Positions 53,728-62,559 of a stretch of 64,000 bases of DNA are shown in pieces. The notes under the pieces are model-generated. The model ran no database searches, was not told the origin of the DNA, and saw only the letters and a list, made by a program, of their open reading frames with translations. A program made the translations under genes and the position numbers. How positions within the stretch are numbered: position 1 is the first letter of the stretch; the number at the start of each line of letters is the position of its first letter. Source of the stretch: Gaetbulibacter_B jejuensis (GTDB taxonomy: Bacteria; Bacteroidota; Bacteroidia; Flavobacteriales; Flavobacteriaceae); contig NZ_BAAAGF010000001.1 in assembly GCF_039524015.1 (NCBI RefSeq), positions 1,178,001 to 1,242,000 on the forward strand. The letters are read 5' to 3'.

Positions 53728-54018
53728 CTATTGATTTTCTGTGAAGTCTATAATGTCAGATAGGTGGTATCTTACCCTAGTGCCTATTCTTATTGGTACT
53801 AAGGTTTCTTTTTTCTCCCACTCATATAAAGTTACGAGTGAAACTTTTAAATACTGACTGACTTCTTTACGAGAAAGTAGCTTAGAATTATTGTCTTCTA
53901 AAGGGATAGTTTTTTTGTACTCCGACTGGTCTGCTTCTTCTAAACATTCCCTTATAATCTGTTTTAAATGAAGGGTAAACTTATCAAGCTTAATCCCTTC
54001 GAGATATAAGGAACTCAT
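53728..54018 (-). CDS. Excisionase-family helix-turn-helix protein
   Basis: This 96-residue protein has a C-terminal MerR-like/HTH_17 helix-turn-helix, LLSRKEVSQYLKVSLVTLYEWE followed by VPIRIGTRVRYHLSDI, the pattern of excisionases and DNA-bending helpers next to Bacteroidota integrases. The first ~45 residues are helical and may be for dimerization. It is located between the integrase and the tandem winged-helix gene, all on the - strand. Its start is placed at the ATG at 54018, near a promoter at 54042-54073. It probably controls integration direction. Confidence 0.82.
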   Translation of the reverse strand: MSSLYLEGIKLDKFTLHLKQIIRECLEEADQSEYKKTIPLEDNNSKLLSRKEVSQYLKVSLVTLYEWEKKETLVPIRIGTRVRYHLSDIIDFTENQ

Positions 54019-54041
54019 TTAAAAATGTATAATAATTTAAG

Positions 54042-54073
54042 CAAAGTTAACGTAAATTAATTCGTATAAACAA
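54042..54073 (-). promoter_or_regulatory. Promoter of the excisionase-like gene
   Basis: Read on the - strand: TTG (CAA at 54071-54073 on +), 21 bases, then TAACTTTG (CAAAGTTA at 54042-54049 on +), 24 bases before the start codon. It fits the Bacteroidota consensus TTG-N(17-23)-TAnnTTTG. Confidence 0.65.
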
Positions 54074-54179
54074 GTATTTTTCTTTGCTGAATTATTACAT
54101 TTCACTCAAATTTAATGCTAAAGGGTAAATTTTTCAAGGGTTTTTGAAATATTGACACATTAAAAAAAAATGAAAAAAA

Positions 54180-55481
54180 TTAATTTGACACCTTTAGTTG
54201 AGGTTTAGAATTAGATAATTCATTTTCATTTTCCCAATATTCAGCCAACCTGTTTACATATTCTGTGTCTGAAATGCGAATGTACTTGTGGAACTGCTTG
54301 ACGCTTTTGTGCGAAGTTACTTTCATAATGGTTCTATCATCTATCTTGCCGTAAAGGTTAGTTGCAAACGACCTTCTGCAAATATGACTGCTTACCAATT
54401 TATATTTTGGATAATAACCTTTTTCTTTTCTGTTGGTTTCTGGGTTTCTTTTATTTCCTAATATCTTTTGAGTAAATCCAGCTTCTAAACAAATTTCTTT
54501 TATGTAGTCATTAAACTTCTGTTCGGAAATTATTTTTGGCAGTTTGCTGTTTCTCTTTTTAAGGATTTCCTTTACTTGTGGGTGTAATGGGATTTTTACA
54601 GTTGCGCCAGTTTTTTCAGTAGCTGAAATAACTACTACATTGTTAGAAAATAAAAATTGATTTATACGTTTTAGGTCGCTAATTCTTAAACCAGTTCGGA
54701 GACCAATTATAAACAAGTCTCTAGTATTATCTAACCTTTCATTGTCCGAAAAGTCTAAATTAAAAATAGTTGTTATTTCACTTTCATTTAAGTAAGTTTC
54801 TATTGTTTCGTCTCTTCTGAAGGTAAATTTATTACTTTCGATTTCAATACTATAATCATAGCCTTTTTCTTTTGCGCCTTTTACAAAGGCTTTTAGTTGA
54901 CTTATGATTTTTTCAATCATTGTGTTGGAGTATTTCAATTCTAGTTTTAGATAGGCTGTGAAAGTTTTGTGAAATGAAAGGTTAACATCTGTTATTTTAA
55001 ATTTTGCCTTTTGATGGTTCTCAAAATCTTGTATCTGTTTAAGTGTGGTTTTGTATTTCTGAATAGTTCTAAACGAAATCTTTTTCCCAGTTTTAGGGTT
55101 GATTCTATGTTCAGTTTCTTTTATGTATTCTTCAATAAAAGGGATAAGGAAAATTCTGTAATCATCTTCTCCAGTAGGTCTATTGTAAAAATCATTGATA
55201 ACACTTTTTAACCACTTTGAATTAATTATCTTGCCATTGGCATAATCTTCATTAAAGCTTCTTACAATATTGTTTTTAAGGGTATTTATTTTGGTCTGAT
55301 AGTCGTCTTTAGTCTCTTTGTCAACTAAAGGCTTTAAGTTTTGCATTTTATTGCTCCAAAGTTTTGGGTCAATTAGGATGTTGGAAGGAGCGTTGCAGTC
55401 AATATTTCTACCATGATAAAAACGTATGTTGAGGTTGGAGGGGTTGTTTTTTGAAATAATATTGAATTTTATACTTGCCAT
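54180..55481 (-). CDS. Tyrosine recombinase / integrase
   Basis: This 433-residue integrase has an N-terminal arm-binding-like region, a SAM-like core-binding domain (about 110-215) and a catalytic domain. The catalytic residues are visible: Arg266 in GLRTGLRISDL, Lys290, His367 and Arg370 in SSHICRRSF, His391 in TSHKS and Tyr400 in HKYIRI. This is the Bacteroidota phage_int_SAM/IntDOT-like class that catalyses integration and excision of mobile elements. The gene lies just inside the right candidate att site (55511-55530). With 41322-41341 that site would define an element of about 14.2 kb. Confidence 0.93.
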   Translation of the reverse strand: MASIKFNIISKNNPSNLNIRFYHGRNIDCNAPSNILIDPKLWSNKMQNLKPLVDKETKDDYQTKINTLKNNIVRSFNEDYANGKIINSKWLKSVINDFYNRPTGEDDYRIFLIPFIEEYIKETEHRINPKTGKKISFRTIQKYKTTLKQIQDFENHQKAKFKITDVNLSFHKTFTAYLKLELKYSNTMIEKIISQLKAFVKGAKEKGYDYSIEIESNKFTFRRDETIETYLNESEITTIFNLDFSDNERLDNTRDLFIIGLRTGLRISDLKRINQFLFSNNVVVISATEKTGATVKIPLHPQVKEILKKRNSKLPKIISEQKFNDYIKEICLEAGFTQKILGNKRNPETNRKEKGYYPKYKLVSSHICRRSFATNLYGKIDDRTIMKVTSHKSVKQFHKYIRISDTEYVNRLAEYWENENELSNSKPQLKVSN

Positions 55482-55510
55482 AGCCTTATTTATTCTATTG
55501 CTAATATACT

Positions 55511-55530
55511 AATTCCCGATATATTCCCAA
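55511..55530. repeat. Candidate right attachment site (attR)
   Basis: AATTCCCGA, three bases, then ATTCCCAA, located 30 bases outside the integrase start. It is 17 of 20 identical to the copy at 41322-41341. Imperfect identity would be tolerated by IntDOT-like recombinases. Confidence 0.5.
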
Positions 55531-55675
55531 TATTTTGATTTAGATTAGTTAATTTTACTTAATCTAAAATTCTAAAATATCTTTCTAATCCTTTTGTATA
55601 TAAGGACTTTGTTTTGTTTGTTTAAAAGTGAAATTAAGTGGCATAATGAAAATATAGTCCAGTTCCCGCTACAAC

Positions 55676-55704
55676 AAGCCAAATACGAAAGTGTTTGGCT
55701 TTTT
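55676..55704 (+). terminator. 11-bp hairpin with GAAA loop and T tail
   Basis: AAGCCAAATAC at 55676-55686 pairs with GTGTTTGGCTT at 55691-55701 around a GAAA loop, followed by TTTAATTTT. It ends whatever transcript crosses the junction; no gene is seen in 55531-55826 apart from this. It may be the old chromosomal terminator next to the integration point. Confidence 0.6.
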
Positions 55705-55826
55705 AATTTTATGAAAAGTCTGAGAATACCAATTATAAACTATATTTTAGTTACTTTTATAAATTAGAGGCATTGAGCATAGTTTTTTGCCCTTTATAAC
55801 TAACTAATATTTAACGTAACATTATT

Positions 55827-57479
55827 ATGATTGGAATTCTATCCTTTGTTGGGTTTACTGCGCTTGTGGCTATAATTTCCTATTATGCAACGCGTAAAAC
55901 TGATGAAAAATCTTCCGATGGATACTTTTTAGGAGGACGAAGTCTAACTGCAGGAGTTATTGCAGGATCTTTATTATTGACTAATTTATCAACCGAACAA
56001 ATTGTTGGTCTTAATGGTAGCGCATATACTGATGGTTTATCAGTAATGGCATGGGAAACCTTAGCAGCTATTGCTATGATTGTAACTGCTATTTTCTTGT
56101 TGCCAAGATACCTTAAAAGTGGACTAACAACAATTCCTCAGTTTTTAGCTAATAGATTTGACGTCTCTACTAAAACCATAACATCAGCTTTGTTTTTGAC
56201 GGGTTATGTTGTGGTATTGCTACCTGTAATTTTGTACTCTGGTTCTGTAGCAATTAGCGGAATGTTTGATGTGCCAACACTATTAAACGTTTCAGATTCT
56301 TCAGCTTTGGTAATTTGTATTTGGGGAATTGGAATAATTGGATCTATTTATGCAGTTTTTGGTGGCTTAAAAGCTGTTGTAGTATCAGATTCAATTAACG
56401 CAATAGGTTTGTTGATAGGAGGAATATTGATACCAGTTTTTGGATTAATGGCAATTGGTGATGGTTCGGTTTTTGGAGGTTTAGAAACACTTATGTCTGC
56501 AAACCCAGAACGTTTTGATTCTACAGGTAACCCAGGACAAGAGGTTCCTTTTTCAACCATTTTTACAGGAATGATGTTGGTTCAGTTATTTTATTGGGGA
56601 ACCAACCAACAAATCATACAAAGAGCACTTGGGGCTAAAAACTTAGCTGAAGGACAAAAAGGATTAGTGCTTGCTTCATTTATAAAAATTTTAGGACCAT
56701 TAATTTTAGTGCTTCCAGGTATGATTGCCTATTACTATTTTGAAGGCGGACTTGCTTCTAGTGATTTAGCGTATCCTGAATTAGTACGAGCTGTATTACC
56801 TAAATATCTTGTTGGATTTTTCGCAGCAGTGTTGTTTGGTGCTATTTTAAGTTCTTTTAATAGTGTATTGAATAGTTCGGTAACATTGTTTGGTATTGAT
56901 ATTTACAAACAACATATCAATAAAAATGCCGATGAATCTACAGTTGTAAAATATGGTAAAATCTTTGGTATATGCTTAGCATTGGCAGCAATGTTTATTG
57001 CTCCTATGATAGAAAATGCAGGAAGCTTATTTAAGTATTTACAAGAAATTAATGGTATTTACAGCATTCCAATACTTACAATTATTGTTGTTGGATATTT
57101 AACCAAAAGAGTACCAGCCATTGCTGCTAAAATTGGTATTATATCAGGATCAATAATGTATATTGTTAGTCAGTTCATAATTGGTCCAAATAAAGTAGAA
57201 AAAGCATTAGAAGCTGCAAAAGCTTCAGGAGTTACAGATCCTGCTGTATTAAAGCTGGTAGAAGCCGAAGCATATCCGCACTTTTTGCACATTATGGCTA
57301 TCTTGTTTGTAGCTAACATTATAATAATGCTTGTGATTGGATATTTCTTCCCAAGAAAAGAAGCTTATGTGCAAGAGTATACTGAGCAAGTTGATATTAC
57401 ACCATGGAAACATGTAAAGCTTGTAGGCGGATTAATTACACTTATAGTAGTTGCTATTTACGTCTATTTTTCAAAGTAA
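55827..57479 (+). CDS. Sodium/solute symporter (SSS family)
   Basis: This 550-residue protein is hydrophobic throughout, with about 14 membrane segments starting at residue 3. ATRKTDEKSSDGYFLGGRSL and the following SLLLTNLSTEQIVGLNG match the first repeat of SSS-family carriers such as SglT, and GAILSSFNSVLNSSVTLFGIDIY is a hallmark of the family's eighth to ninth segments. It would import a sugar or other solute with sodium. It is a single gene ended by a strong terminator and marks the return to core chromosome after the mobile element. The substrate is unknown; galactose, glucose or inositol are typical. Confidence 0.9.
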   Translation: MIGILSFVGFTALVAIISYYATRKTDEKSSDGYFLGGRSLTAGVIAGSLLLTNLSTEQIVGLNGSAYTDGLSVMAWETLAAIAMIVTAIFLLPRYLKSGLTTIPQFLANRFDVSTKTITSALFLTGYVVVLLPVILYSGSVAISGMFDVPTLLNVSDSSALVICIWGIGIIGSIYAVFGGLKAVVVSDSINAIGLLIGGILIPVFGLMAIGDGSVFGGLETLMSANPERFDSTGNPGQEVPFSTIFTGMMLVQLFYWGTNQQIIQRALGAKNLAEGQKGLVLASFIKILGPLILVLPGMIAYYYFEGGLASSDLAYPELVRAVLPKYLVGFFAAVLFGAILSSFNSVLNSSVTLFGIDIYKQHINKNADESTVVKYGKIFGICLALAAMFIAPMIENAGSLFKYLQEINGIYSIPILTIIVVGYLTKRVPAIAAKIGIISGSIMYIVSQFIIGPNKVEKALEAAKASGVTDPAVLKLVEAEAYPHFLHIMAILFVANIIIMLVIGYFFPRKEAYVQEYTEQVDITPWKHVKLVGGLITLIVVAIYVYFSK

Positions 57480-57498
57480 AATAAACCTCAATTAACTT

Positions 57499-57532
57499 AA
57501 AAAACCTTTCAAATAGCTTGAAAGGTTTTTTT
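57499..57532 (+). terminator. Terminator after the symporter gene
   Basis: AAAAAACCTTTCAA from 57499 pairs with the following TTGAAAGGTTTTTT around a small loop, giving a long stem with a T run. Confidence 0.85.
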
Positions 57533-57546
57533 ATAATATTAAGCTG

Positions 57547-57554
57547 TATCTTTG
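57547..57554 (+). promoter_or_regulatory. -7 box (TATCTTTG) of era
   Basis: TATCTTTG lies 13 bases before the era start. A TTG lies 26 bases upstream, longer than the usual spacing, so only the -7 element is convincing. Confidence 0.5.
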
Positions 57555-57567
57555 CCAACAAGAAATA

Positions 57568-58455
57568 ATGAAAATGCATAAAGCTGGATTTGTAAATATT
57601 ATAGGAAACCCTAACGTTGGTAAGTCAACACTTATGAATGCGTTTATAGGTGAAAAATTATCAATAATAACTTCTAAGGCGCAAACTACTCGTCATAGAA
57701 TATTAGGTATTGTAAATGGAGACGACTTTCAGGTGGTTTTAAGTGATACACCAGGAATTATAAAGCCAGCATATGAACTTCAAGAATCCATGATGGATTT
57801 TGTGAAATCTGCTTTTGATGATGCCGATGTATTAATTTACATGGTTGAAATTGGAGAAAAGGAGTTGAAAGATGAAGCCTTTTTCAATAAAATCACCAAT
57901 TCTAAAATCCCTGTTTTATTATTATTGAATAAAATAGATACTTCTGACCAGCAACAGCTAGAAGAGCAAGTTCAATCTTGGGCAATAAAAGTGCCAAATG
58001 CTGAAATTTTTCCTATTTCTGCATTAGAAGGGTTTCAAGTAAAAGAAGTGTTTAACAGAATTATAGAGTTGCTTCCTGAGTCACCACCTTTTTATCCAAA
58101 AGATCAGCTTACCGATAAACCTGAACGCTTTTTTGTTAATGAAACCATTCGCGAAAAAATACTTTTATACTATAAGAAAGAAATTCCTTATGCTGTAGAA
58201 ATTGATACCGAAGAGTTTTTTGAAGAAGAAAATATTATTAGAATGCGTTCGGTAATTATGGTAGAGCGCGATACTCAAAAAGGTATTATCATTGGACATA
58301 AAGGAGCTGCTTTAAAACGCGTAGGTATTGAGGCTAGAAAAGATTTAGAAAAATTCTTTGGCAAACAAATTCATTTAGAATTATATGTAAAAGTCAATAA
58401 AAATTGGCGTACAAATACAAATCAATTAAAGCGTTTTGGGTATAACCAAAAGTAA
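57568..58455 (+). CDS. era: GTPase Era
   Basis: This 295-residue GTPase has the P-loop GNPNVGKST (about 13-21), the switch region TTRHRILG, DTPG in the G3 motif, NKID (G4) and SALEG (G5). The C-terminal ~80 residues hold a KH domain (VIMVERDTQKGIIIGHKGAALK). Length and domains are those of Era, which binds the 3' end of 16S rRNA in 30S maturation. It is followed 66 bases later by der, the other ribosome-assembly GTPase. This is a core gene. Confidence 0.97.
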   Translation: MKMHKAGFVNIIGNPNVGKSTLMNAFIGEKLSIITSKAQTTRHRILGIVNGDDFQVVLSDTPGIIKPAYELQESMMDFVKSAFDDADVLIYMVEIGEKELKDEAFFNKITNSKIPVLLLLNKIDTSDQQQLEEQVQSWAIKVPNAEIFPISALEGFQVKEVFNRIIELLPESPPFYPKDQLTDKPERFFVNETIREKILLYYKKEIPYAVEIDTEEFFEEENIIRMRSVIMVERDTQKGIIIGHKGAALKRVGIEARKDLEKFFGKQIHLELYVKVNKNWRTNTNQLKRFGYNQK

Positions 58456-58491
58456 AACACTTTTTTATCTAAAAATACTGCAAACTAATAT

Positions 58492-58499
58492 TATCTTTG
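58492..58499 (+). promoter_or_regulatory. -7 box (TATCTTTG) of der
   Basis: TATCTTTG lies 22 bases before the der start codon. No good TTG is found at the expected distance upstream. Confidence 0.45.
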
Positions 58500-58521
58500 C
58501 AGGCGCAAAAAAATAATCATA

Positions 58522-59826
58522 ATGAGCAACATAGTAGCTATTGTAGGAAGACCAAATGTAGGAAAATCAACCTTCTTTAATCGTTTAATACAACGTAGAG
58601 AAGCCATTGTTGATGCTGTTAGTGGAGTTACCAGAGACCGTCATTATGGAAAAAGTGATTGGAACGGTAAAGAGTTTTCTCTTATCGACACAGGTGGTTA
58701 TGTTATTGGTAGTGATGATGTTTTTGAAGCCGAAATTGATAAACAAGTAGAACTTGCTATAGATGAAGCCGATGCCATTATTTTTATGGTTGATGTAGAA
58801 ACTGGTGTAACAGGAATGGACGAGGACGTTGCTAAACTTCTTCGTAAAGTTGAAAAACCAGTGTTTTTAGCTGTTAATAAAGTTGACAATGCTAAGCGTG
58901 CTGAAGATGCAGTAGAGTTTTATGCATTAGGTCTTGGAGAGTATTATACTATTGCAAGTATTAATGGTAGTGGAACAGGAGATTTGTTAGATGCTCTAGT
59001 TGAAGCCTTACCTGAAAAAGAAGAAGTAGAAGAAGAAGAGTTGCCACGATTTGCAGTTGTAGGTCGTCCCAATGCAGGGAAATCTTCTTTTATCAATGCT
59101 TTGATAGGTGAAGATAGATATATAGTTACTGATATTGCTGGTACTACAAGAGACTCCATTGATACAAAATATAATCGTTTTGGTTTTGAGTTCAATTTAG
59201 TAGACACCGCAGGAATACGTAAAAAATCTAAAGTAAAAGAAAACCTCGAGTTTTATTCAGTAATGCGAAGCGTTAGAGCTATTGAACATTGCGATGTGTG
59301 CTTATTGGTTTTAGATGCAACAAGAGGGTTTGATGGTCAAGTACAAAACATTTTTTGGCTAGCCGAACGTAACCGTAAAGGCATTGTTATTTTGGTAAAC
59401 AAATGGGATTTGGTTGAAAAGGACAATAAAACAACCAGAGAGTTTGAAAAAATGATAAGACGAGAAACTGAACCTTTTGTTGATGTGCCAATTGTGTTTA
59501 TTTCGGTATTGAACAAGCAACGTATTTTTAAAGCTATTGAAACAGCTGTTGAAGTTTATAAAAACAGAACAAAGCGTATAAAAACTAGTGTGCTTAATGA
59601 AGTGTTATTACCAATTATAGACCATAATCCACCACCAGCATATAAAGGTAAGTATGTAAAAATCAAATACATTATGCAATTGCCAACACCACAACCGCAA
59701 TTTGCATTTTTCTGTAATTTACCTCAATATGTAAAAGAACCTTATAAGCGCTTTTTAGAAAATAAACTTAGGGAACATTTTGATTTTCATGGAGTTCCTG
59801 TAAGCGTTTATATGCGTAAGAAATAG
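58522..59826 (+). CDS. der: Ribosome biogenesis GTPase Der (EngA)
   Basis: This 434-residue protein has two tandem GTPase domains: the first P-loop is GRPNVGKST (8-16), the second GRPNAGKSS (about 180-188), each with its own NKxD motif (NKVD, NKWD). The C-terminal KH-like domain is rich in aromatic and basic residues. This duplicated layout is unique to Der/EngA, which acts in 50S assembly. It is core sequence and follows era on the same strand. Confidence 0.97.
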   Translation: MSNIVAIVGRPNVGKSTFFNRLIQRREAIVDAVSGVTRDRHYGKSDWNGKEFSLIDTGGYVIGSDDVFEAEIDKQVELAIDEADAIIFMVDVETGVTGMDEDVAKLLRKVEKPVFLAVNKVDNAKRAEDAVEFYALGLGEYYTIASINGSGTGDLLDALVEALPEKEEVEEEELPRFAVVGRPNAGKSSFINALIGEDRYIVTDIAGTTRDSIDTKYNRFGFEFNLVDTAGIRKKSKVKENLEFYSVMRSVRAIEHCDVCLLVLDATRGFDGQVQNIFWLAERNRKGIVILVNKWDLVEKDNKTTREFEKMIRRETEPFVDVPIVFISVLNKQRIFKAIETAVEVYKNRTKRIKTSVLNEVLLPIIDHNPPPAYKGKYVKIKYIMQLPTPQPQFAFFCNLPQYVKEPYKRFLENKLREHFDFHGVPVSVYMRKK

Positions 59827-59837
59827 CTGCTATTTTA

Positions 59838-60338
59838 TTAATTCCATTTTTTTATAATTGAATCTAGAGCATTATTAATGCCTTGGTAGTAATTCTCTTT
59901 TTTAAAAAAGGGAAGCATTGAAGTATCAATGATATCTTGACAGATGGAATCTGTAAGTGTTTTTTCAGTTTCATAACCTGTTGCAATCGCTACTTGTTTT
60001 TGTGGTTTGCAAATAGCAATAATTAATCCGTTGTCCTTTTTGTATTGTCCAACTCCCCAATAATTTCCAATTTCAATAGCGTATTCCTGTATACTTAAAT
60101 GATTCGGAACTATTGAGTCTATAGTGATAACTACTATTTGATTGGTAGTTGTAGATTCATAATCGGCTATTTTATGAGATAAAGCGTTTTCTTCTTCAAA
60201 AGAAAAAAGGTTTGAAAAGTCAGAAATAATATTCTGTTGTTCATTCTTGGGCAAATGTGAAAAAGGATTCTTCCTTTCTGGTTGATGTCCTTTGCACGAA
60301 ATAAATATGATAAATAATAATACAATCGTCTTTTTCAT
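59838..60338 (-). CDS. TPM-domain lipoprotein
   Basis: I place the start at 60338 (MKKTIVLLF) rather than 60347 because it avoids overlap with the upstream stop and gives a clean lipoprotein signal: hydrophobic IVLLFIIFIS and Cys (ISCKG). The mature part has the TPM_phosphatase features: SFEEENALSHKIADYE, NQIVVITIDS, YAIEIGNYWGVGQYKKDNGLIIAI and IATGYETEKTLTD. TPM proteins are membrane or periplasmic proteins with phosphatase or photosystem-repair homologues. It is the last of four - strand genes (LemA, three TPM) and lies 2 bases after the previous stop. Confidence 0.88.
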   Translation of the reverse strand: MKKTIVLLFIIFISCKGHQPERKNPFSHLPKNEQQNIISDFSNLFSFEEENALSHKIADYESTTTNQIVVITIDSIVPNHLSIQEYAIEIGNYWGVGQYKKDNGLIIAICKPQKQVAIATGYETEKTLTDSICQDIIDTSMLPFFKKENYYQGINNALDSIIKKWN

Positions 60339-60340
60339 AA

Positions 60341-61174
60341 CTACCAACTTCCTGAGGCTCCACCACCTCCAAATCCGCCTCCACCGAAGCCACCACTAAA
60401 ACCACCTCCACCAAAGCTTCCACCACCTGAGCTTCCGCCAAAAATACCTCCACCTGAACTTCTTCCGTAGCTTCCTCGTCCCATATTACTCAATATAATG
60501 GCTTCTAAAATATCTCTACTATCTAAGTCTTTACCTTTGCCACCACTGTTTCCGCCACCTTTACCACGACGATTACTAGAAATCGCAATTAAGAGTACAA
60601 TAAACATCACAAGCAAGACCACAAAAACACCAATAGGGAAACTATAATCTTCTTTGGTAGATTCAGCTTTAAATTCACCGTTTAATACTTCAAAAATTGC
60701 ATCTGTTCCTTTGTCTAGTCCACTGTAAAAATCCCCTTTTTTAAATTCAGGAATCATGACTCTGTTTATAATACGTTCGGCTAAAATATCAGTGAGTCGA
60801 TATTCCATACCGTAACCTGTATTAATATCTATTTGACGGTCGTCTTTAGCGAGTAAGATTAAAATTCCGTTATCCTCTTTAGCTTGTCCAATTCCCCATT
60901 TGTGTCCCCAATTTGCACCAACTAGCGTAATGTCATCTCCATTTAATGTACTAATAATGGCAACTACTATTTGAGATGAAGTAGAATCGGCATATTTTAT
61001 CAGTTTTTGCTCTAAATGGTTTTTTTGAGAGTTAGATAACAGTCCAATATAGTCATAAACACTAGTTTGATCGCTACCTGTAGGTTTTTCAGGAATCTTA
61101 AATTGAGCAAATGAAAACTGAGTAGCAAAAAAGCATACAATCACACAACTTAATATGTAAACTCTATTGCGCAT
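60341..61174 (-). CDS. TPM-domain membrane protein with Gly-rich tail
   Basis: This 277-residue protein has a signal peptide (to about FAQ), a TPM domain (about 35-165: YIGLLSNSQKNHLEQKL, SSQIVVAIIS, WGHKWGIGQAKEDNGILILLA, INTGYGMEYRLTD), a membrane helix (about 183-205) and a cytoplasmic tail very rich in Gly and Ser with GGGFGGGGASGSW at the end. This layout is the common YgcG/TPM protein that accompanies LemA in Bacteroidota. It overlaps neither neighbour by more than one base. Confidence 0.93.
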   Translation of the reverse strand: MRNRVYILSCVIVCFFATQFSFAQFKIPEKPTGSDQTSVYDYIGLLSNSQKNHLEQKLIKYADSTSSQIVVAIISTLNGDDITLVGANWGHKWGIGQAKEDNGILILLAKDDRQIDINTGYGMEYRLTDILAERIINRVMIPEFKKGDFYSGLDKGTDAIFEVLNGEFKAESTKEDYSFPIGVFVVLLVMFIVLLIAISSNRRGKGGGNSGGKGKDLDSRDILEAIILSNMGRGSYGRSSGGGIFGGSSGGGSFGGGGFSGGFGGGGFGGGGASGSW

Positions 61175-61611
61175 TAAATTTTTGAGATTTCATTTGGGAG
61201 TTCATCAGTATCAAAATGATTCCAAGGGAAGTGATGCTGTAACTGCTCACCAGCGGTTAAAATGCCATAGATTAATCCGTCCTTATAACGACCAGATTTA
61301 AAATGAGATTGAATAGTGTTTTTTGTACTTTCCCAAAAGTCATTAGCCACAACATTATTAATGCCTTTATCTCCATAAATAGCAAACGACTTATCTTCTA
61401 CAGCTACATAAATTAAAACACCATTTTGCAATTTGGTATTGTCCATTTTTAAATAATGAAACACTTCCATAGCACGTGCTTCGGCATTTCCATTATCGGA
61501 TTTTTCTAAATGAACACGAATTTCACCCGAAGTTAAACGTTCAGCGTCTCGTATGGCTTTAATAACCTCTTGTTCTTCGGTTTGTGAAAGAAAATTTTCA
61601 ACGGTAGACAT
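61174..61611 (-). CDS. TPM-domain cytoplasmic protein
   Basis: This 145-residue protein has no signal peptide. It opens with VENFLSQTEEQEVIKAIRDAE and has GEIRVHLEKSD, GVLIYVAVEDKSFAIYGDKGIN, which belong to the TPM domain; the remainder shows KNTIQSHFKSGRYKDGLI. It lies between LemA and the membrane TPM protein with end-to-end spacing (the start and stop of neighbours share bases). The three proteins probably work together at the envelope; the exact function is not known. Confidence 0.9.
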   Translation of the reverse strand: MSTVENFLSQTEEQEVIKAIRDAERLTSGEIRVHLEKSDNGNAEARAMEVFHYLKMDNTKLQNGVLIYVAVEDKSFAIYGDKGINNVVANDFWESTKNTIQSHFKSGRYKDGLIYGILTAGEQLQHHFPWNHFDTDELPNEISKI

Positions 61612-62213
61612 TAATTGTCAGATTTGTAATCGTTTATGTCAATACCTTTTTCAGCGCCTTCGTTAGATTCAAAACGTTCTTTTTTCTCAAATCCAAAAAA
61701 GCCAGCGTATAGGTTGTTAGGAAACTGCCTTACTAAGTTATTGTAAGGTGTAATGGTTTCATTAAAACGGTCGCGTTCTACTTTAATTCGTTTTTCAACA
61801 CGATCAAGACTGTTCATCAATTCTTTGTAGTTTTCATTAGCTTTTAAGTCTGGATAGCGCTCAAAAACAGCTAATAACCTAGATAAAGCTGAGGTCATAG
61901 TGCTTTGCACTTCTTTAAACTGAGTGAGTTGCTCAGGAGTAATATTTGATGGGTCAATTTGTATGCTTGTGGCTTTAGAACGCGCATCAGTAACTATTTT
62001 AAAAGTTTCTTGCTCATATTCGGCATAGCGTTCAGCAACTTTCATTAAGTTAGGTATAAGGTCACTTCTTAATTGGTAAGCACTTTCTACTTTGGACCAT
62101 TGCTCACCAATGTTTTCGTCAAGGCTTATAGCTTCGTTGTAAAAACCTTTTCCTTTAGTGTACAAACCTATTGCGATTATTGCAACAATAATCCATGGTA
62201 ACCATTTTTTCAT
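61611..62213 (-). CDS. LemA family protein
   Basis: This 200-residue protein starts with one membrane helix (about 3-21) and continues with the LemA signature region: YNEAISLDENIGEQWSKVE, RSDLIPNLMKVAERYAEYE, SRLLAVFERYPDLKANENY and VRQFPNNLYAGFFGF. LemA proteins are small membrane-anchored helical proteins of uncertain function that are almost always next to TPM proteins. It is first in the four-gene operon here and 13 bases after the MerR-like gene. Confidence 0.95.
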   Translation of the reverse strand: MKKWLPWIIVAIIAIGLYTKGKGFYNEAISLDENIGEQWSKVESAYQLRSDLIPNLMKVAERYAEYEQETFKIVTDARSKATSIQIDPSNITPEQLTQFKEVQSTMTSALSRLLAVFERYPDLKANENYKELMNSLDRVEKRIKVERDRFNETITPYNNLVRQFPNNLYAGFFGFEKKERFESNEGAEKGIDINDYKSDN

Positions 62214-62225
62214 GATAAGAGAGTT

Positions 62226-62555
62226 TTAAAGTTGTGATTTAATTTTGATTAGTTGCGCCTTTATAGCTTCTAATTTACTAATTATTTCAAAATTACTTAG
62301 CGATTTTTTCTTTTCTTCTTTAAGATGAGTTTTTGCACCTTCAAGAGTAAATCCTCGTTCTTTTACCAAGTGGTAAATAAACTTTAGGTTTTTAATGTCT
62401 TCTGGTGTGAATTTACGGTTGCCTTTTGCATTTTTTTTAGGCTTTAGAATATCAAACTCTTTTTCCCAAAAACGAATCAATGATGCATTGACATCAAAAG
62501 CTTTTGCAACTTCGCCAATGCCATAGTATCGTTTTTCTGGGAGTTCTATATGCAT
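62226..62555 (-). CDS. MerR-family transcriptional regulator
   Basis: This 109-residue protein has the MerR helix-turn-helix at its N-terminus (RYYGIGEVAKAFDVNASLIRFWEKEF), the second half with KKNAKGNRKFTPEDIKNLK, and then a dimerization helix (about 70-109). It lacks effector-binding domain and cysteines. It lies 5 bases after the M23 peptidase gene and just before LemA. In Bacteroidota this small MerR protein is commonly linked to the M23 peptidase gene. The targets are unknown. Confidence 0.92.
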   Translation of the reverse strand: MHIELPEKRYYGIGEVAKAFDVNASLIRFWEKEFDILKPKKNAKGNRKFTPEDIKNLKFIYHLVKERGFTLEGAKTHLKEEKKKSLSNFEIISKLEAIKAQLIKIKSQL

Positions 62556-62559
62556 AAAA

